In this document: piece after piece, positions 1 through 7,422 of the stretch
Layout: the number at the start of each line of letters is the position of its first letter
How positions within the stretch are numbered: the first letter of the stretch is position 1
Source of the DNA: Bacillota bacterium
GTDB taxonomy: Bacteria; Bacillota; Clostridia; Lachnospirales; Lachnospiraceae
Assembly (NCBI GenBank): GCA_023387655.1
Contig: JAEWHR010000134.1
Coordinates: 23,005 to 87,004 of the forward strand
Length of the DNA: 64,000 nt
Direction of reading: 5' to 3'
The notes under the pieces: generated by a model
Told to the model about the DNA's origin: nothing
The model's input: only the letters and a program-made list of their open reading frames with translations
Database searches by the model: none
Translations under genes and position numbers: made by a program

Positions 1-199
1 TAATCATACACATATTCGTAAATATTGCCTTTTCACTTCTACTCATCTTAAATTTTTCTCCTGTTTGGTGTTTGTTACCCTTTATGAAACTCAAATTAAG
101 AATTTAAAACATCGCTATATTCTGAGGTTTATTAATTTAATTATACTGCAAACAACCTAAATTAACCAGTTGAATTCTTAAAAAGTCCACTACTAAAAA

Positions 200-240
200 A
201 ACCCTAAATCATTTGTATTCTATACAAATAATCTAGGGTT
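200..240 (-). terminator. Rho-independent terminator of the metal ATPase operon
   Basis: Read on the minus strand, an AACCCTA/TAGGGTT stem with an inner ATTTGT/ACAAAT stem is followed by a run of seven T. It lies about 85 bases past the stop of the P-type ATPase. Nothing else was recognised in bases 1-325. Confidence 0.8.
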
Positions 241-325
241 CTGACTTAAACAGAATTATATAGTTAAATAGATCTAACTATATCATTTTACTTATTTAAA
301 ATATAGTCTCATGGAAAAGAAAATA

Positions 326-2176
326 CTAATCTTTCAACGCTCTAATTGAGTTTAATATTGCAATTACAGAAACTCCAACGTCAGCAAACACTGCTTCCCA
401 CATATTAGACAATCCAATTGCTCCAAGAATTAAGATAATGCCTTTCACTCCAAGTGCAAATATAATATTCTGTTTTACAATTCGAATCGTTTTACGGGCA
501 ATTCTTATTGCTGTCGCCAACTTTTGAGGGTCATCATCCATGATAACAACATCTGCTGCCTCAATAGCCGCATCTGAACCAAGGCCTCCCATCGCAATAC
601 CAATATCTGCTCTGGCAAGAACAGGTGCATCGTTAATACCATCACCGACAAATGCAAGCTGTTCTTTCTCACCTCTTTTTGATAACATTTCCTCGAACTT
701 TTCTACCTTATCTGCAGGTAGCAACTCTGTATATGCATGGTCTAAGGAAAGCTCTTTAGCAATCGCATCACCGACAACCTTCGCATCACCTGTTAACATC
801 ACAAGAGAGTTAACGCCACTCTTTCTTAAATCCTCAATAGCAGCCTTACTTGTTGGCTTAATCTCATCTCGAATTTCAAGATATCCTGCATAATTACCAT
901 CGATTGCAATATGAATCGTTGTTCCTATTGGTTTATTTTCTGTTAATTGTTTGATCTCTATTTTTTGTTCTGCCATCATCTTTACATTCCCTGCATAGAC
1001 CTGCTGTCCGTCTACAATAGCAGAAATACCAAATCCAGCAATTTCTTGTACCTCGCGGATACGATCCACTGAAAGCTCTTTTCCAAACGCTTCTCGTATG
1101 GATGCTGCAATTGGATGACTTGAATGACTTTCAGCAAGAGCTGCTATTTCTAATAATTCATCTTTTGCTAAGGAATCAGTCACAATATCATGGACAATAA
1201 AATTACCTTTTGTTAAGGTTCCAGTCTTATCGAATGCAATAGCTGTAACTTTTGACAGTGACTCTAAGTAATTACTCCCCTTAACTAAGATACCTTTCTT
1301 TGAAGCTCCGCCTATACCTCCAAAGAATCCAAGTGGAATTGAAATTACAAGAGCACATGGACAGGACACAACCAAGAATATTAAAGCACGATATAACCAA
1401 TCAGAAAATAAAGCACCTGGCACAAATATTGGAGGTATTATTGCTAATAAAATCGCAAAGATTACTACAGAAGGAGTGTAATACTTCGCAAACTTCGTTA
1501 TAAATGCTTCGCTCTTAGCTTTGCGATCACTGGCACTCTCTACAAGTTCTAGAATCTTTGAGACAGTGGATTCTTCGAACTCTTTTGTTACTACCACCTC
1601 AATCGTACCATTTAGATTGATACATCCACTAATCACTTCATCTCCTACTGAAGATTCTCTAGGAAGTGACTCTCCTGTAAGAGCACTGGTATTAATCGAG
1701 GTCTGACCAACCACAATTTTACCATCCAGCGGAATCTTTTCTCCTGGCTTAATTAAAATTCGGTCTCCCGGCATTACCTCTTCCGGATCTACCACTTGAA
1801 TTTCTCCATCTTTCATTATATTTGCATAATCTGGTCGTATATCCATAAGCGCAGTAATGGACTTACGAGATTGAGCAACTGCATACGACTGGAAAAGTTC
1901 TCCTACCTGGTAAAATAACATAACAAAAATACTCTCATCGTATTTTGCTATTGCAAATGCGCCTATGGTTGCAATTGACATGAGAAAGTTCTCATCCATT
2001 ACATGACCTCTGATCACATTTCGAAATGCATTCCATAAAACATCATACCCAATGATAATATAAGCAATGATGTATAATAGTAAGGTTACAATATTAGGTA
2101 ATGGCAATAGAATCGCCAATAAAAATATTGCAGCACTTATGATAATTCGAATTAAATTTTTCTTATGCCTATTCAC
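326..2176 (-). CDS. P1B-type heavy-metal-transporting ATPase, Zn/Cd/Pb class
   Basis: Exports a divalent heavy metal across the membrane using ATP. Seen: actuator TGES near residue 168, the metal-site CPC in TM6 near 272, phosphorylation motif DKTGTLT near 317, SHPIA (the P1B HP motif) and hinge GDGINDAP. The last two membrane segments carry a VKG lysine and an ADVG aspartate, the pattern of the Zn/Cd/Pb (P1B-2) class rather than Cu ATPases (family knowledge). There is no N-terminal HMA domain; the HMA protein is encoded separately just upstream. The longest frame opens at GTG 2185, inside the ribosome site. I prefer GTG 2176 (MNRHKK), eight bases after AGGAGG, giving 616 aa. It is the second gene of an operon with the HMA protein. 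The exact metal is inferred. Confidence 0.93.
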   Translation of the reverse strand: MNRHKKNLIRIIISAAIFLLAILLPLPNIVTLLLYIIAYIIIGYDVLWNAFRNVIRGHVMDENFLMSIATIGAFAIAKYDESIFVMLFYQVGELFQSYAVAQSRKSITALMDIRPDYANIMKDGEIQVVDPEEVMPGDRILIKPGEKIPLDGKIVVGQTSINTSALTGESLPRESSVGDEVISGCINLNGTIEVVVTKEFEESTVSKILELVESASDRKAKSEAFITKFAKYYTPSVVIFAILLAIIPPIFVPGALFSDWLYRALIFLVVSCPCALVISIPLGFFGGIGGASKKGILVKGSNYLESLSKVTAIAFDKTGTLTKGNFIVHDIVTDSLAKDELLEIAALAESHSSHPIAASIREAFGKELSVDRIREVQEIAGFGISAIVDGQQVYAGNVKMMAEQKIEIKQLTENKPIGTTIHIAIDGNYAGYLEIRDEIKPTSKAAIEDLRKSGVNSLVMLTGDAKVVGDAIAKELSLDHAYTELLPADKVEKFEEMLSKRGEKEQLAFVGDGINDAPVLARADIGIAMGGLGSDAAIEAADVVIMDDDPQKLATAIRIARKTIRIVKQNIIFALGVKGIILILGAIGLSNMWEAVFADVGVSVIAILNSIRALKD

Positions 2177-2269
2177 GGAAGCCACCTCCTACCTTTTCTA
2201 TGTTACTTCTTATTATAATTATGTTGCCATTTTTTATTATTTTAAAACTGATTTCTTGTAAATTCAGCA

Positions 2270-2488
2270 TTATAATTTTAATACAACATCTGGTTCTACT
2301 TTACGAATTACTTTTTCTGCTTGTTTTAAAATATCCTCCATCTTTTCGTCAGCTGCAACTATTGTCATCTTCTGCATTAGAAAGCTTACGGATACCTTCT
2401 CCACTCCTTCAATTTTTGAAACTCCATCTTCCATCTTAGCTGCACAGTTTGCACAATCTAAATTCTCTAATTTCACTACTTTCTTCAT
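2270..2488 (-). CDS. Heavy-metal-associated (HMA) domain metallochaperone
   Basis: A 72-residue single HMA domain (beta-alpha-beta-beta-alpha-beta fold, known for the family) with the metal-binding LDCANCAAK near residues 9-17. It probably hands metal to the P-type ATPase encoded 94 bases downstream on the same strand, replacing the N-terminal HMA domain that this ATPase lacks. The start has an AGGAG ribosome site and the gene follows a strong promoter with an operator-like dyad. CopZ-like proteins usually have CxxC for copper and this one does too, but the partner ATPase looks like a Zn/Cd type, so the metal is uncertain. Confidence 0.88.
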   Translation of the reverse strand: MKKVVKLENLDCANCAAKMEDGVSKIEGVEKVSVSFLMQKMTIVAADEKMEDILKQAEKVIRKVEPDVVLKL

Positions 2489-2663
2489 ACTTATTCTCCT
2501 ATTCTTTCTTTTTATTTTTTCTAACTCTTATTACGCCTATGCGAAAAGATATACCTCTATCTAAAAATGCATATCTCTTTTTCCTAAGCATAATACGATT
2601 GCTCTTTAACCAATTGAAATTTAAGATTAAAATCACTATGATTCAAACGGTTAAACAATTAAA

Positions 2664-2681
2664 CAATCATTTAATTGATTG
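2664..2681 (-). promoter_or_regulatory. Candidate ArsR/SmtB-type operator at the HMA-ATPase promoter
   Basis: The 18-mer CAATCATTTAATTGATTG has two perfect 6-base arms. It sits a few bases past the -10 box (TATAAT, 2687-2692) on the minus strand, about where transcription would start, which suits a repressor. The spacing and AT-richness fit ArsR/SmtB sites. Which regulator binds is not known; the nearest ArsR gene is at 6559-6951. Confidence 0.5.
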
Positions 2682-2686
2682 ACTTC

Positions 2687-2714
2687 ATTATATCACATTA
2701 TTCTATGCTGTCAA
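2687..2714 (-). promoter_or_regulatory. SigA-type promoter of the HMA-ATPase operon
   Basis: On the minus strand TTGACA (2709-2714) is followed by a 16-base spacer and TATAAT (2687-2692). Both boxes are consensus. The transcript would have a leader of about 190 bases before the HMA gene. Confidence 0.72.
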
Positions 2715-2807
2715 TGGTGAAATGTGTATTATAATAAAAAAATAAAACAATTTATTTTTAAAAGGAAAATGCATTTTTAGACCAAGCTAAAATGTGATTT
2801 ATAGTAA

Positions 2808-2856
2808 AAAAGATAATCCATAAATGACTTATTCGCCAATTTATAGATTATCTTTT
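2808..2856 (-). terminator. Terminator of the glycine betaine transporter operon
   Basis: Arms AAAAGATAATC and GATTATCTTTT, with an inner ATAAAT/ATTTAT pairing, lie 14 bases after the stop of the permease-binding protein gene. The A/T flanks give a U-run on the minus strand. Confidence 0.7.
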
Positions 2857-2869
2857 AATTCAATATTTC

Positions 2870-4435
2870 TTAATGTATTAGGTTTTGATTCTGCAAAAAT
2901 TCTCTTGCAACCACTTCAGGGCTTTTTTGTAACTCATCCACTTGATAATTTAACTCTAGCATAACATCATTGGTTAACAAATCACCTAGTTCTTCAAGAA
3001 GTGGTATAATCTCTGGGTATTCCTCTAAACTTTCTGAACGAACAATCGGCATAGCATAATATGGTGGGAAAAATGCCTTATCATCCTCTAGCACAGTTAA
3101 TCCAAATTTCTTTAATAAACCATCAGTAGTAAAAGCATCTATCACATCAACATCATTATTCACAAGCGCCGTATATCTTGGAGCTCCATCCATTGCAAAG
3201 GTTTCTCCGATTGTAAATCCATATTCCTTTTGTAAACCAGGCAATCCATCTTCACGGTTTAAAAATTCAAAGGTTGTACCTGATTTCATTGTTTGAGCTA
3301 TTTTGGAAAGATCACTTACTTTCTTTAGTTGATACTTATCTGCTGTCTCTTTTGTTACTGCTAAGGCATAGGTATTATTAAAGCTCATCTGTTTTAGAAC
3401 ATCAATGTCATACTTTGATTTAAATTCTTCCTTAACTATATCAAACACCTGATCCTTGTCTTTCTTTTCCGTATATCCTAGTGTGCTTGTATATGCCGTT
3501 CCGCTGTATTCCACATACATATCGATTTCACCTTTATTTAATGCAGAAAAACATACCTGAGTTCCACCAAGATCTAACTTTCTTTCCACTACGATATCTG
3601 TATTGTTTTCAATAACCTCTGCAACAAGATTACTAAGAATCGCTTGTTCTGTATAATCTTTTGAACCAATGGTTATTATCTTTTGATTGCTTGCATTTGT
3701 ACCTTTCGTTGTAAAAAGAAAAATAGCTAAAATGGCTAATGTTGCTCCTGCAAGAATACCTTTTTGTATGCCACGTTTTTTCTTTTTCAAACTACTCTCA
3801 CCTTTTTGTAAACTAATTGGCGTTACAAGCTTTTCAACAAGACCAATTAAGAAATCAACAAATAATGCTAGTAAACATGCAGGTATTGCACCCGCTAAAA
3901 TTTGGTTATTATTTACCGTTCTAATTCCTGAAAAGACGAGATACCCTAGTCCGCCAGCACCTATAAAAGCAGCCATAGTCATTAATCCAACTGCAGTTAC
4001 AGCAGCAATTCTTACGCCAGCCATAATAACTGGCAATGCAAGAGGTATCTGAACTTTGGTTAACACCTGAAACGGAGTTAATCCAATCCCTTTCGCCGCT
4101 TCCAATGTCTGAGGATTAATATTATCAATCCCCGTATAAGTGTTTTTAATGATCGGTAATAAAGAATATAAGATAACAGCTACTACCGCAGGAACCATAC
4201 CGATCCCTAAAAAAGGTATCATAAATCCTAACAAGGCCATACTAGGAATCGCCTGAATGATATTTGCTACCATTAAGATAGGTTTGCTTACCCTTTTTGC
4301 ATAAGAGATTAAGATCCCTAGTGGTACTCCTATCAAAATAGCAAAACCTACAGAGATTGCGGTAAGCTTAATATGCTCTAATAGAAGCTTTATGATTTGT
4401 TCATAATTATTTGCTATATATTCTATGAAATTCAT
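2870..4435 (-). CDS. Glycine betaine/choline-type ABC transporter, permease fused to substrate-binding protein
   Basis: Imports a quaternary-amine osmoprotectant (betaine, choline or carnitine; substrate inferred). Residues 1-210 form a six-helix permease with the EAA-type loop AAKGIGLTPFQV. A further membrane helix near 225-245 leads to an extracytoplasmic binding domain (about 250-521) that starts IITIGSKDYTEQ, typical of the OpuAC/ProX family. Fusion of permease and binding protein in one 521-residue chain is known for BusAB and OpuA-like systems. The ATPase gene overlaps by four bases (ATGA), so the two are translationally coupled. Aromatic residues for cation-pi binding cannot be assigned from sequence alone. 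Confidence 0.93.
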   Translation of the reverse strand: MNFIEYIANNYEQIIKLLLEHIKLTAISVGFAILIGVPLGILISYAKRVSKPILMVANIIQAIPSMALLGFMIPFLGIGMVPAVVAVILYSLLPIIKNTYTGIDNINPQTLEAAKGIGLTPFQVLTKVQIPLALPVIMAGVRIAAVTAVGLMTMAAFIGAGGLGYLVFSGIRTVNNNQILAGAIPACLLALFVDFLIGLVEKLVTPISLQKGESSLKKKKRGIQKGILAGATLAILAIFLFTTKGTNASNQKIITIGSKDYTEQAILSNLVAEVIENNTDIVVERKLDLGGTQVCFSALNKGEIDMYVEYSGTAYTSTLGYTEKKDKDQVFDIVKEEFKSKYDIDVLKQMSFNNTYALAVTKETADKYQLKKVSDLSKIAQTMKSGTTFEFLNREDGLPGLQKEYGFTIGETFAMDGAPRYTALVNNDVDVIDAFTTDGLLKKFGLTVLEDDKAFFPPYYAMPIVRSESLEEYPEIIPLLEELGDLLTNDVMLELNYQVDELQKSPEVVAREFLQNQNLIH

Positions 4436-5568
4436 ACATTCACCTCCTCATCACAGTTACAATACTGCTGACTTAGTGTGGTAACTAGGTTACTACGTGT
4501 AATTAAACCAACCAAATAACCATCTTCTTTTATCACTGGGATGGTTGATATTTGTTGTTCTGTCACTAACTTTAATGCATCTACTATGGTGTTTTCGGGA
4601 TTTAATGTAGGGAAATCTTTGATCATGAATTTTTCTGCAGATTGTGTTCTGTCCCTTACACTTCTTAGCTGGTTGGCTTTCACAATACCCTGCAAATGAC
4701 GATTTTCTGGATTAATAATTAGAAGGCTATCAACTTTTTGTTGACGCATTTTATCAATACATTTAATAACTGATAAATCTTTTGTCGCTGTGACCGGTTT
4801 ATTCATCATAAAATCTTGAACTTTAATAAATTCTGGTGAAGACCATATTCGGTTTTTACCAACAAAGTTGGATACATACTCATCTATCGGATTTTTTAAA
4901 ATATTCTCTGGAGTGTCATATTGAAGTACACATCCTTCCCTCATGATGCATATCTTATCTGCTATCTTAATCGCTTCATCCATATCATGAGTAACAAAAA
5001 CTATTGTTTTCTTTAGCTTCGATTGTAATTCTACTAATTCATCCTGTAAATCAGATCTTGTCATAGGATCAAGTGCAGAAAACGGTTCATCCATCAATAT
5101 AACATCAGGGTCATTAGCAAATGCTCTTGCGACACCAACTCTTTGCTGCTGCCCACCACTTAATTCCGTTGGATACCTGTCAACGAAATCCTCATAATCA
5201 AGACCTACCATGTTCATGAGTTTCTTGGTGTTTTCCGTAATATGTGCGGAATCTACTTTTAGAATCTTTGGTATTATCTCGATGTTTTCTTTAATTGTCA
5301 TATGAGGAAATAATCCCGTTTGCTGGATTACATATCCAATCTTTCTTCGTAACGATACTTCATCTAATGATAGAATATCTTCCCCATCAATTTGAATAGA
5401 ACCACTTGATGGTTTGATAAGTCTGTTTATCATCTTTAATAAAGTTGTCTTTCCACAACCACTTTCCCCAATAATTGCAACTAAGTTACCAGTTTCAATG
5501 GTGAAAGTAACATCTTTTAGTATTTTCTTTGTCTTAAAACTTTTTGAAATATTTGAAAATTGAATCAT
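4432..5568 (-). CDS. opuCA: Glycine betaine ABC transporter ATP-binding protein with tandem CBS domains
   Basis: ATPase that powers osmoprotectant import. Seen: Walker A GESGCGKTT near residue 34, signature LSGGQQQR, Walker B VILMDEPFSALD, and two CBS repeats from about 250 to 365. CBS domains in OpuCA-type ATPases sense ionic strength or bind c-di-AMP (family knowledge). The gene follows a palindromic operator-promoter and an AAGGAGG site and is coupled to the permease gene by a four-base overlap. Length (378) is normal. OpuBA, OpuCA and ProV paralogues are hard to separate, so the symbol is by class. Confidence 0.93.
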   Translation of the reverse strand: MIQFSNISKSFKTKKILKDVTFTIETGNLVAIIGESGCGKTTLLKMINRLIKPSSGSIQIDGEDILSLDEVSLRRKIGYVIQQTGLFPHMTIKENIEIIPKILKVDSAHITENTKKLMNMVGLDYEDFVDRYPTELSGGQQQRVGVARAFANDPDVILMDEPFSALDPMTRSDLQDELVELQSKLKKTIVFVTHDMDEAIKIADKICIMREGCVLQYDTPENILKNPIDEYVSNFVGKNRIWSSPEFIKVQDFMMNKPVTATKDLSVIKCIDKMRQQKVDSLLIINPENRHLQGIVKANQLRSVRDRTQSAEKFMIKDFPTLNPENTIVDALKLVTEQQISTIPVIKEDGYLVGLITRSNLVTTLSQQYCNCDEEVNV

Positions 5569-5588
5569 ATTTTTTACCTCCTTACTTG

Positions 5589-5625
5589 AAGTAACAACCT
5601 ATATACTATTATAAAGTTGTTACTT
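5589..5625 (-). promoter_or_regulatory. Promoter and long-arm operator of the opuC-type operon (candidate BusR site)
   Basis: A perfect 10-base inverted repeat, AAGTAACAAC (5589-5598) and GTTGTTACTT (5616-5625), is separated by 17 bases. On the minus strand TTGACA (5626-5631) lies just before one arm; a 17-base spacer leads to TAGTAT as -10, and the second arm follows the -10. A factor on both arms would cover the promoter. The adjacent BusR-like gene is the obvious candidate regulator (inference). Confidence 0.72.
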
Positions 5626-5686
5626 TGTCAAGAAAAAATCTTTTTCCAAAATATGAATATAATTGTGTAGGTCCATTTTTTTTCAT

Positions 5687-5790
5687 GAACAAAGTGGCTT
5701 CGCCGCTCTAAGCTCCGCGAATCAACAAATTCAGGGCGATGCCACTTTGTCGCGCCGAAGCGTCAGCGGAGTGCGCATCCCTCGGAGAGT
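5687..5790. repeat. 104-bp structured GC-rich repeat, copy 1
   Basis: Matches 57959-58062 at 99 of 104 positions with no gaps. Internal arms ACAAAGTGGC (5689-5698) and GCCACTTTGT (5741-5750) pair perfectly; smaller CTCCGC/GCGGAG and GCGC/GCGC pairings are possible. It is far richer in GC than the surroundings. It carries no plausible ORF. It lies 3' of busR, beyond that gene's terminator and a tail hairpin. I do not recognise a named family. Confidence 0.85.
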
Positions 5791-5830
5791 TTTTTAATTT
5801 ATAGGGCGCAATTTCCTATAAATTAAAAAA
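5790..5830. repeat. AT-rich tail hairpin attached to repeat copy 1
   Basis: Perfect 16-base arms run from 5790 to 5805 and from 5815 to 5830, with loop GCGCAATTT. The loop and flanks resemble the hairpin at 63246-63294. The T-rich arm also serves as the U-run of the busR terminator on the minus strand. Confidence 0.75.
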
Positions 5831-5853
5831 GCACCCATTTCACAATGAGTGCT
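5825..5853 (-). terminator. Terminator of the BusR-like gene
   Basis: On the minus strand AGCACTCATT and AATGGGTGCT pair around GTGA and are followed by TTTTTT. It begins about ten bases after the stop codon. Confidence 0.82.
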
Positions 5854-5862
5854 ATCCCTTAC

Positions 5863-6510
5863 CTATTCATTTGTTGATGGATATAAAAAATTTCTAACTC
5901 GAATTGGAGCATCGTCTTGGGTAATAAAATATAGGATGTCCTTTTCTTTAATATGAGTATATGGTCCCGGTGAAATCATGGTGGCGTCTCCTCGCCTGAT
6001 CGCTATCACCGTAGCTCCTGTATGTTGCCAAAACTGTAATTCTGCAACAGTTTTTCCAAGAAAAACACAGTCTTTTGTAATTAGTATTTCAAATGGCATA
6101 AACGGATTTAATGAACGAAAATGCTCAGAAGCAGATATGAGTTCTGTCAAATGTTGATTCATAACCTCCATCTCAGTTCTCTGCCTTGCAATACTTTGTT
6201 GAATATTATCCTTAATCGTATCTATCGTTTGGCGTTTGCTATATTGTTTGATAAATTTTATCGCATTTTCCGTGGATTTTATTGTTACACCACTACCTTT
6301 TTCGGATGATACAATTTCTAAATCACATAAAACACAAATCGCTCTTCTGGCGGTTTCCGGAGACACCCTGTATTGCCCTGCAATAGAAGAACGAGCATAT
6401 ATCTTATCTCCAACCTTGTATTCTTCGCTTGCAATCCTTGATGCTATCTCCACTGCAATCTGTTGATACCTAGGGATTGCAGTTTTATTCTTCCTCTGTT
6501 CCTCCATCAT
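5863..6510 (-). CDS. busR: BusR-like transcriptional regulator (GntR HTH plus RCK_C/TrkA_C domain)
   Basis: Probably represses osmolyte uptake and releases or tightens with c-di-AMP. Residues about 13-80 form a GntR-type winged helix (VGDKIYARSSIAGQYRVSPETARRAI). About 85-125 look like a coiled coil. About 130-210 match an RCK_C fold (GKTVAELQFWQHTGATVIAIRRG...SPGPYTHIKEKDILYFI). This order is that of BusR in Lactococcus and Streptococcus agalactiae, a c-di-AMP-binding repressor of the betaine transporter (established). The osmoprotectant operon lies next door with a long-arm operator. Start ATG 6510 has an AGAGG site five bases before it. The ligand here is inferred from the family. Confidence 0.88.
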   Translation of the reverse strand: MMEEQRKNKTAIPRYQQIAVEIASRIASEEYKVGDKIYARSSIAGQYRVSPETARRAICVLCDLEIVSSEKGSGVTIKSTENAIKFIKQYSKRQTIDTIKDNIQQSIARQRTEMEVMNQHLTELISASEHFRSLNPFMPFEILITKDCVFLGKTVAELQFWQHTGATVIAIRRGDATMISPGPYTHIKEKDILYFITQDDAPIRVRNFLYPSTNE

Positions 6511-6558
6511 GGATTCCTCTTTCTATTATTCACAATCAAAATTAGTAACTTAAAAGTC

Positions 6559-6951
6559 CTATCTTGAAGCACAGCAATTAATCTCAAAGATACTATCTAC
6601 CATCTTATGAATTAAAATTGCCTTAGGTGTATCTTCTAAAGTATATAAAACTTCTTTTCCTAGTCTTCTGCTCTTTATTATTCCAGTCTGCCTTAAGGTT
6701 TTTAAATGATGTGATACCGCAGGTGCTGTCATACGGACTGCTGCCGCTATATCATTTACACATTCTTCGCTATGACATAATAACCAAAGGATGCGTAATC
6801 TTGTACCATCACTAAGCTGACTAAAAACTTCCGCAGCCATTAAGAATTCATGTTCCTGAGGAATATTGTGTAATAACTTCGTAAGGCTTCCATCATGATT
6901 ATGCAGTTGTGATTGTTCTAATGGGGTCAAAGTTTCTTTTTTCTCTAACAT
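6559..6951 (-). CDS. ArsR/SmtB-family metal-responsive repressor
   Basis: A winged-helix repressor of about 130 aa. Seen: FLMAAEVFSQLSDGTRLRILWLL, then SEECVNDIAAAVRMTAPAVSHHLKTLRQTGIIKSRRLGKEVLYTL, the ArsR HTH and wing. The SEECVND cysteine in the helix before the recognition helix and the C-terminal INCCASR are candidate metal ligands. The open frame reaches TTG 7032, but GGAG stands eight bases before ATG 6951 (MLEKKE), which also gives the family's usual length, so I use that start. A promoter with an imperfect dyad lies at 7108-7143. It may control the HMA-ATPase operon 4 kb away; this is inference. Confidence 0.88.
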   Translation of the reverse strand: MLEKKETLTPLEQSQLHNHDGSLTKLLHNIPQEHEFLMAAEVFSQLSDGTRLRILWLLCHSEECVNDIAAAVRMTAPAVSHHLKTLRQTGIIKSRRLGKEVLYTLEDTPKAILIHKMVDSIFEINCCASR

Positions 6952-7107
6952 TTCTTTTCTCCATTCCTGCGCATTAATAGGCGCATACAAGACTTGTAAC
7001 GAGGAATGCACAGGCACAAATCTTACAGTCAAAAGAATATTATTTATTTAAACAATTCTCTTAAACTCCCTGTTTGGCTCCACGAATCTATGGTTACCTA
7101 CCTGCTT

Positions 7108-7143
7108 ATCATATTATTATAACATGATATGAGTAGAAAACAA
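7108..7143 (-). promoter_or_regulatory. Promoter with overlapping dyad upstream of the ArsR gene
   Basis: On the minus strand TTGTTT (7138-7143), a 16-base spacer and TATAAT (7116-7121). A near-palindrome of 21 bases (7108-7128; arms ATCAT.TTAT and ATAA.ATGAT) covers the -10, consistent with autorepression. The leader to ATG 6951 is about 155 bases. Confidence 0.5.
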
Positions 7144-7238
7144 GAGCACCTAAGGTTCACCATTCCAAATCATTTTTCTATCCCTTTACATTAAATACTA
7201 TCCAACGCCATAAATTATATATATTTTCCAATACCTAT

Positions 7239-7422
7239 GCACCAAACATCGAACAACTAAGCATTAAATCATCTAATACTTATGCATTAAATATCTTCTA
7301 ACACTTATGAATTAAACATCTTCTAACACTTATGAATTAAATATCTTCTAGCACTTATGAATTAAACATCTTCTAACACATATGAATAAATATCATCTAA
7401 CACCTAAGCATTAAACATTATC
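7239..7422. repeat. Degenerate 25-bp tandem repeats running into the natB stop
   Basis: About eight units of a roughly 25-base sequence (typical parts GAATTAAA, CATCTTCTAACACTTAT). Four central units at 7284-7383 are 25 bases and nearly identical; flanking units are 22-24 bases and decayed. The last unit overlaps the final four codons and stop of the permease gene, suggesting the array was seeded from the gene end. Bases 7144-7238 hold nothing else that I recognise. Confidence 0.85.

Noticed and set aside
5687..5790. tRNA or other known RNA in the GC-rich repeat
   Set aside because: No TTCGA/TPsiC loop, anticodon arm or CCA layout; the stems do not form a cloverleaf.
7239..7422. CRISPR array from the regular 25-bp repeats
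   Set aside because: Units are contiguous without unique spacers and no cas genes are near.
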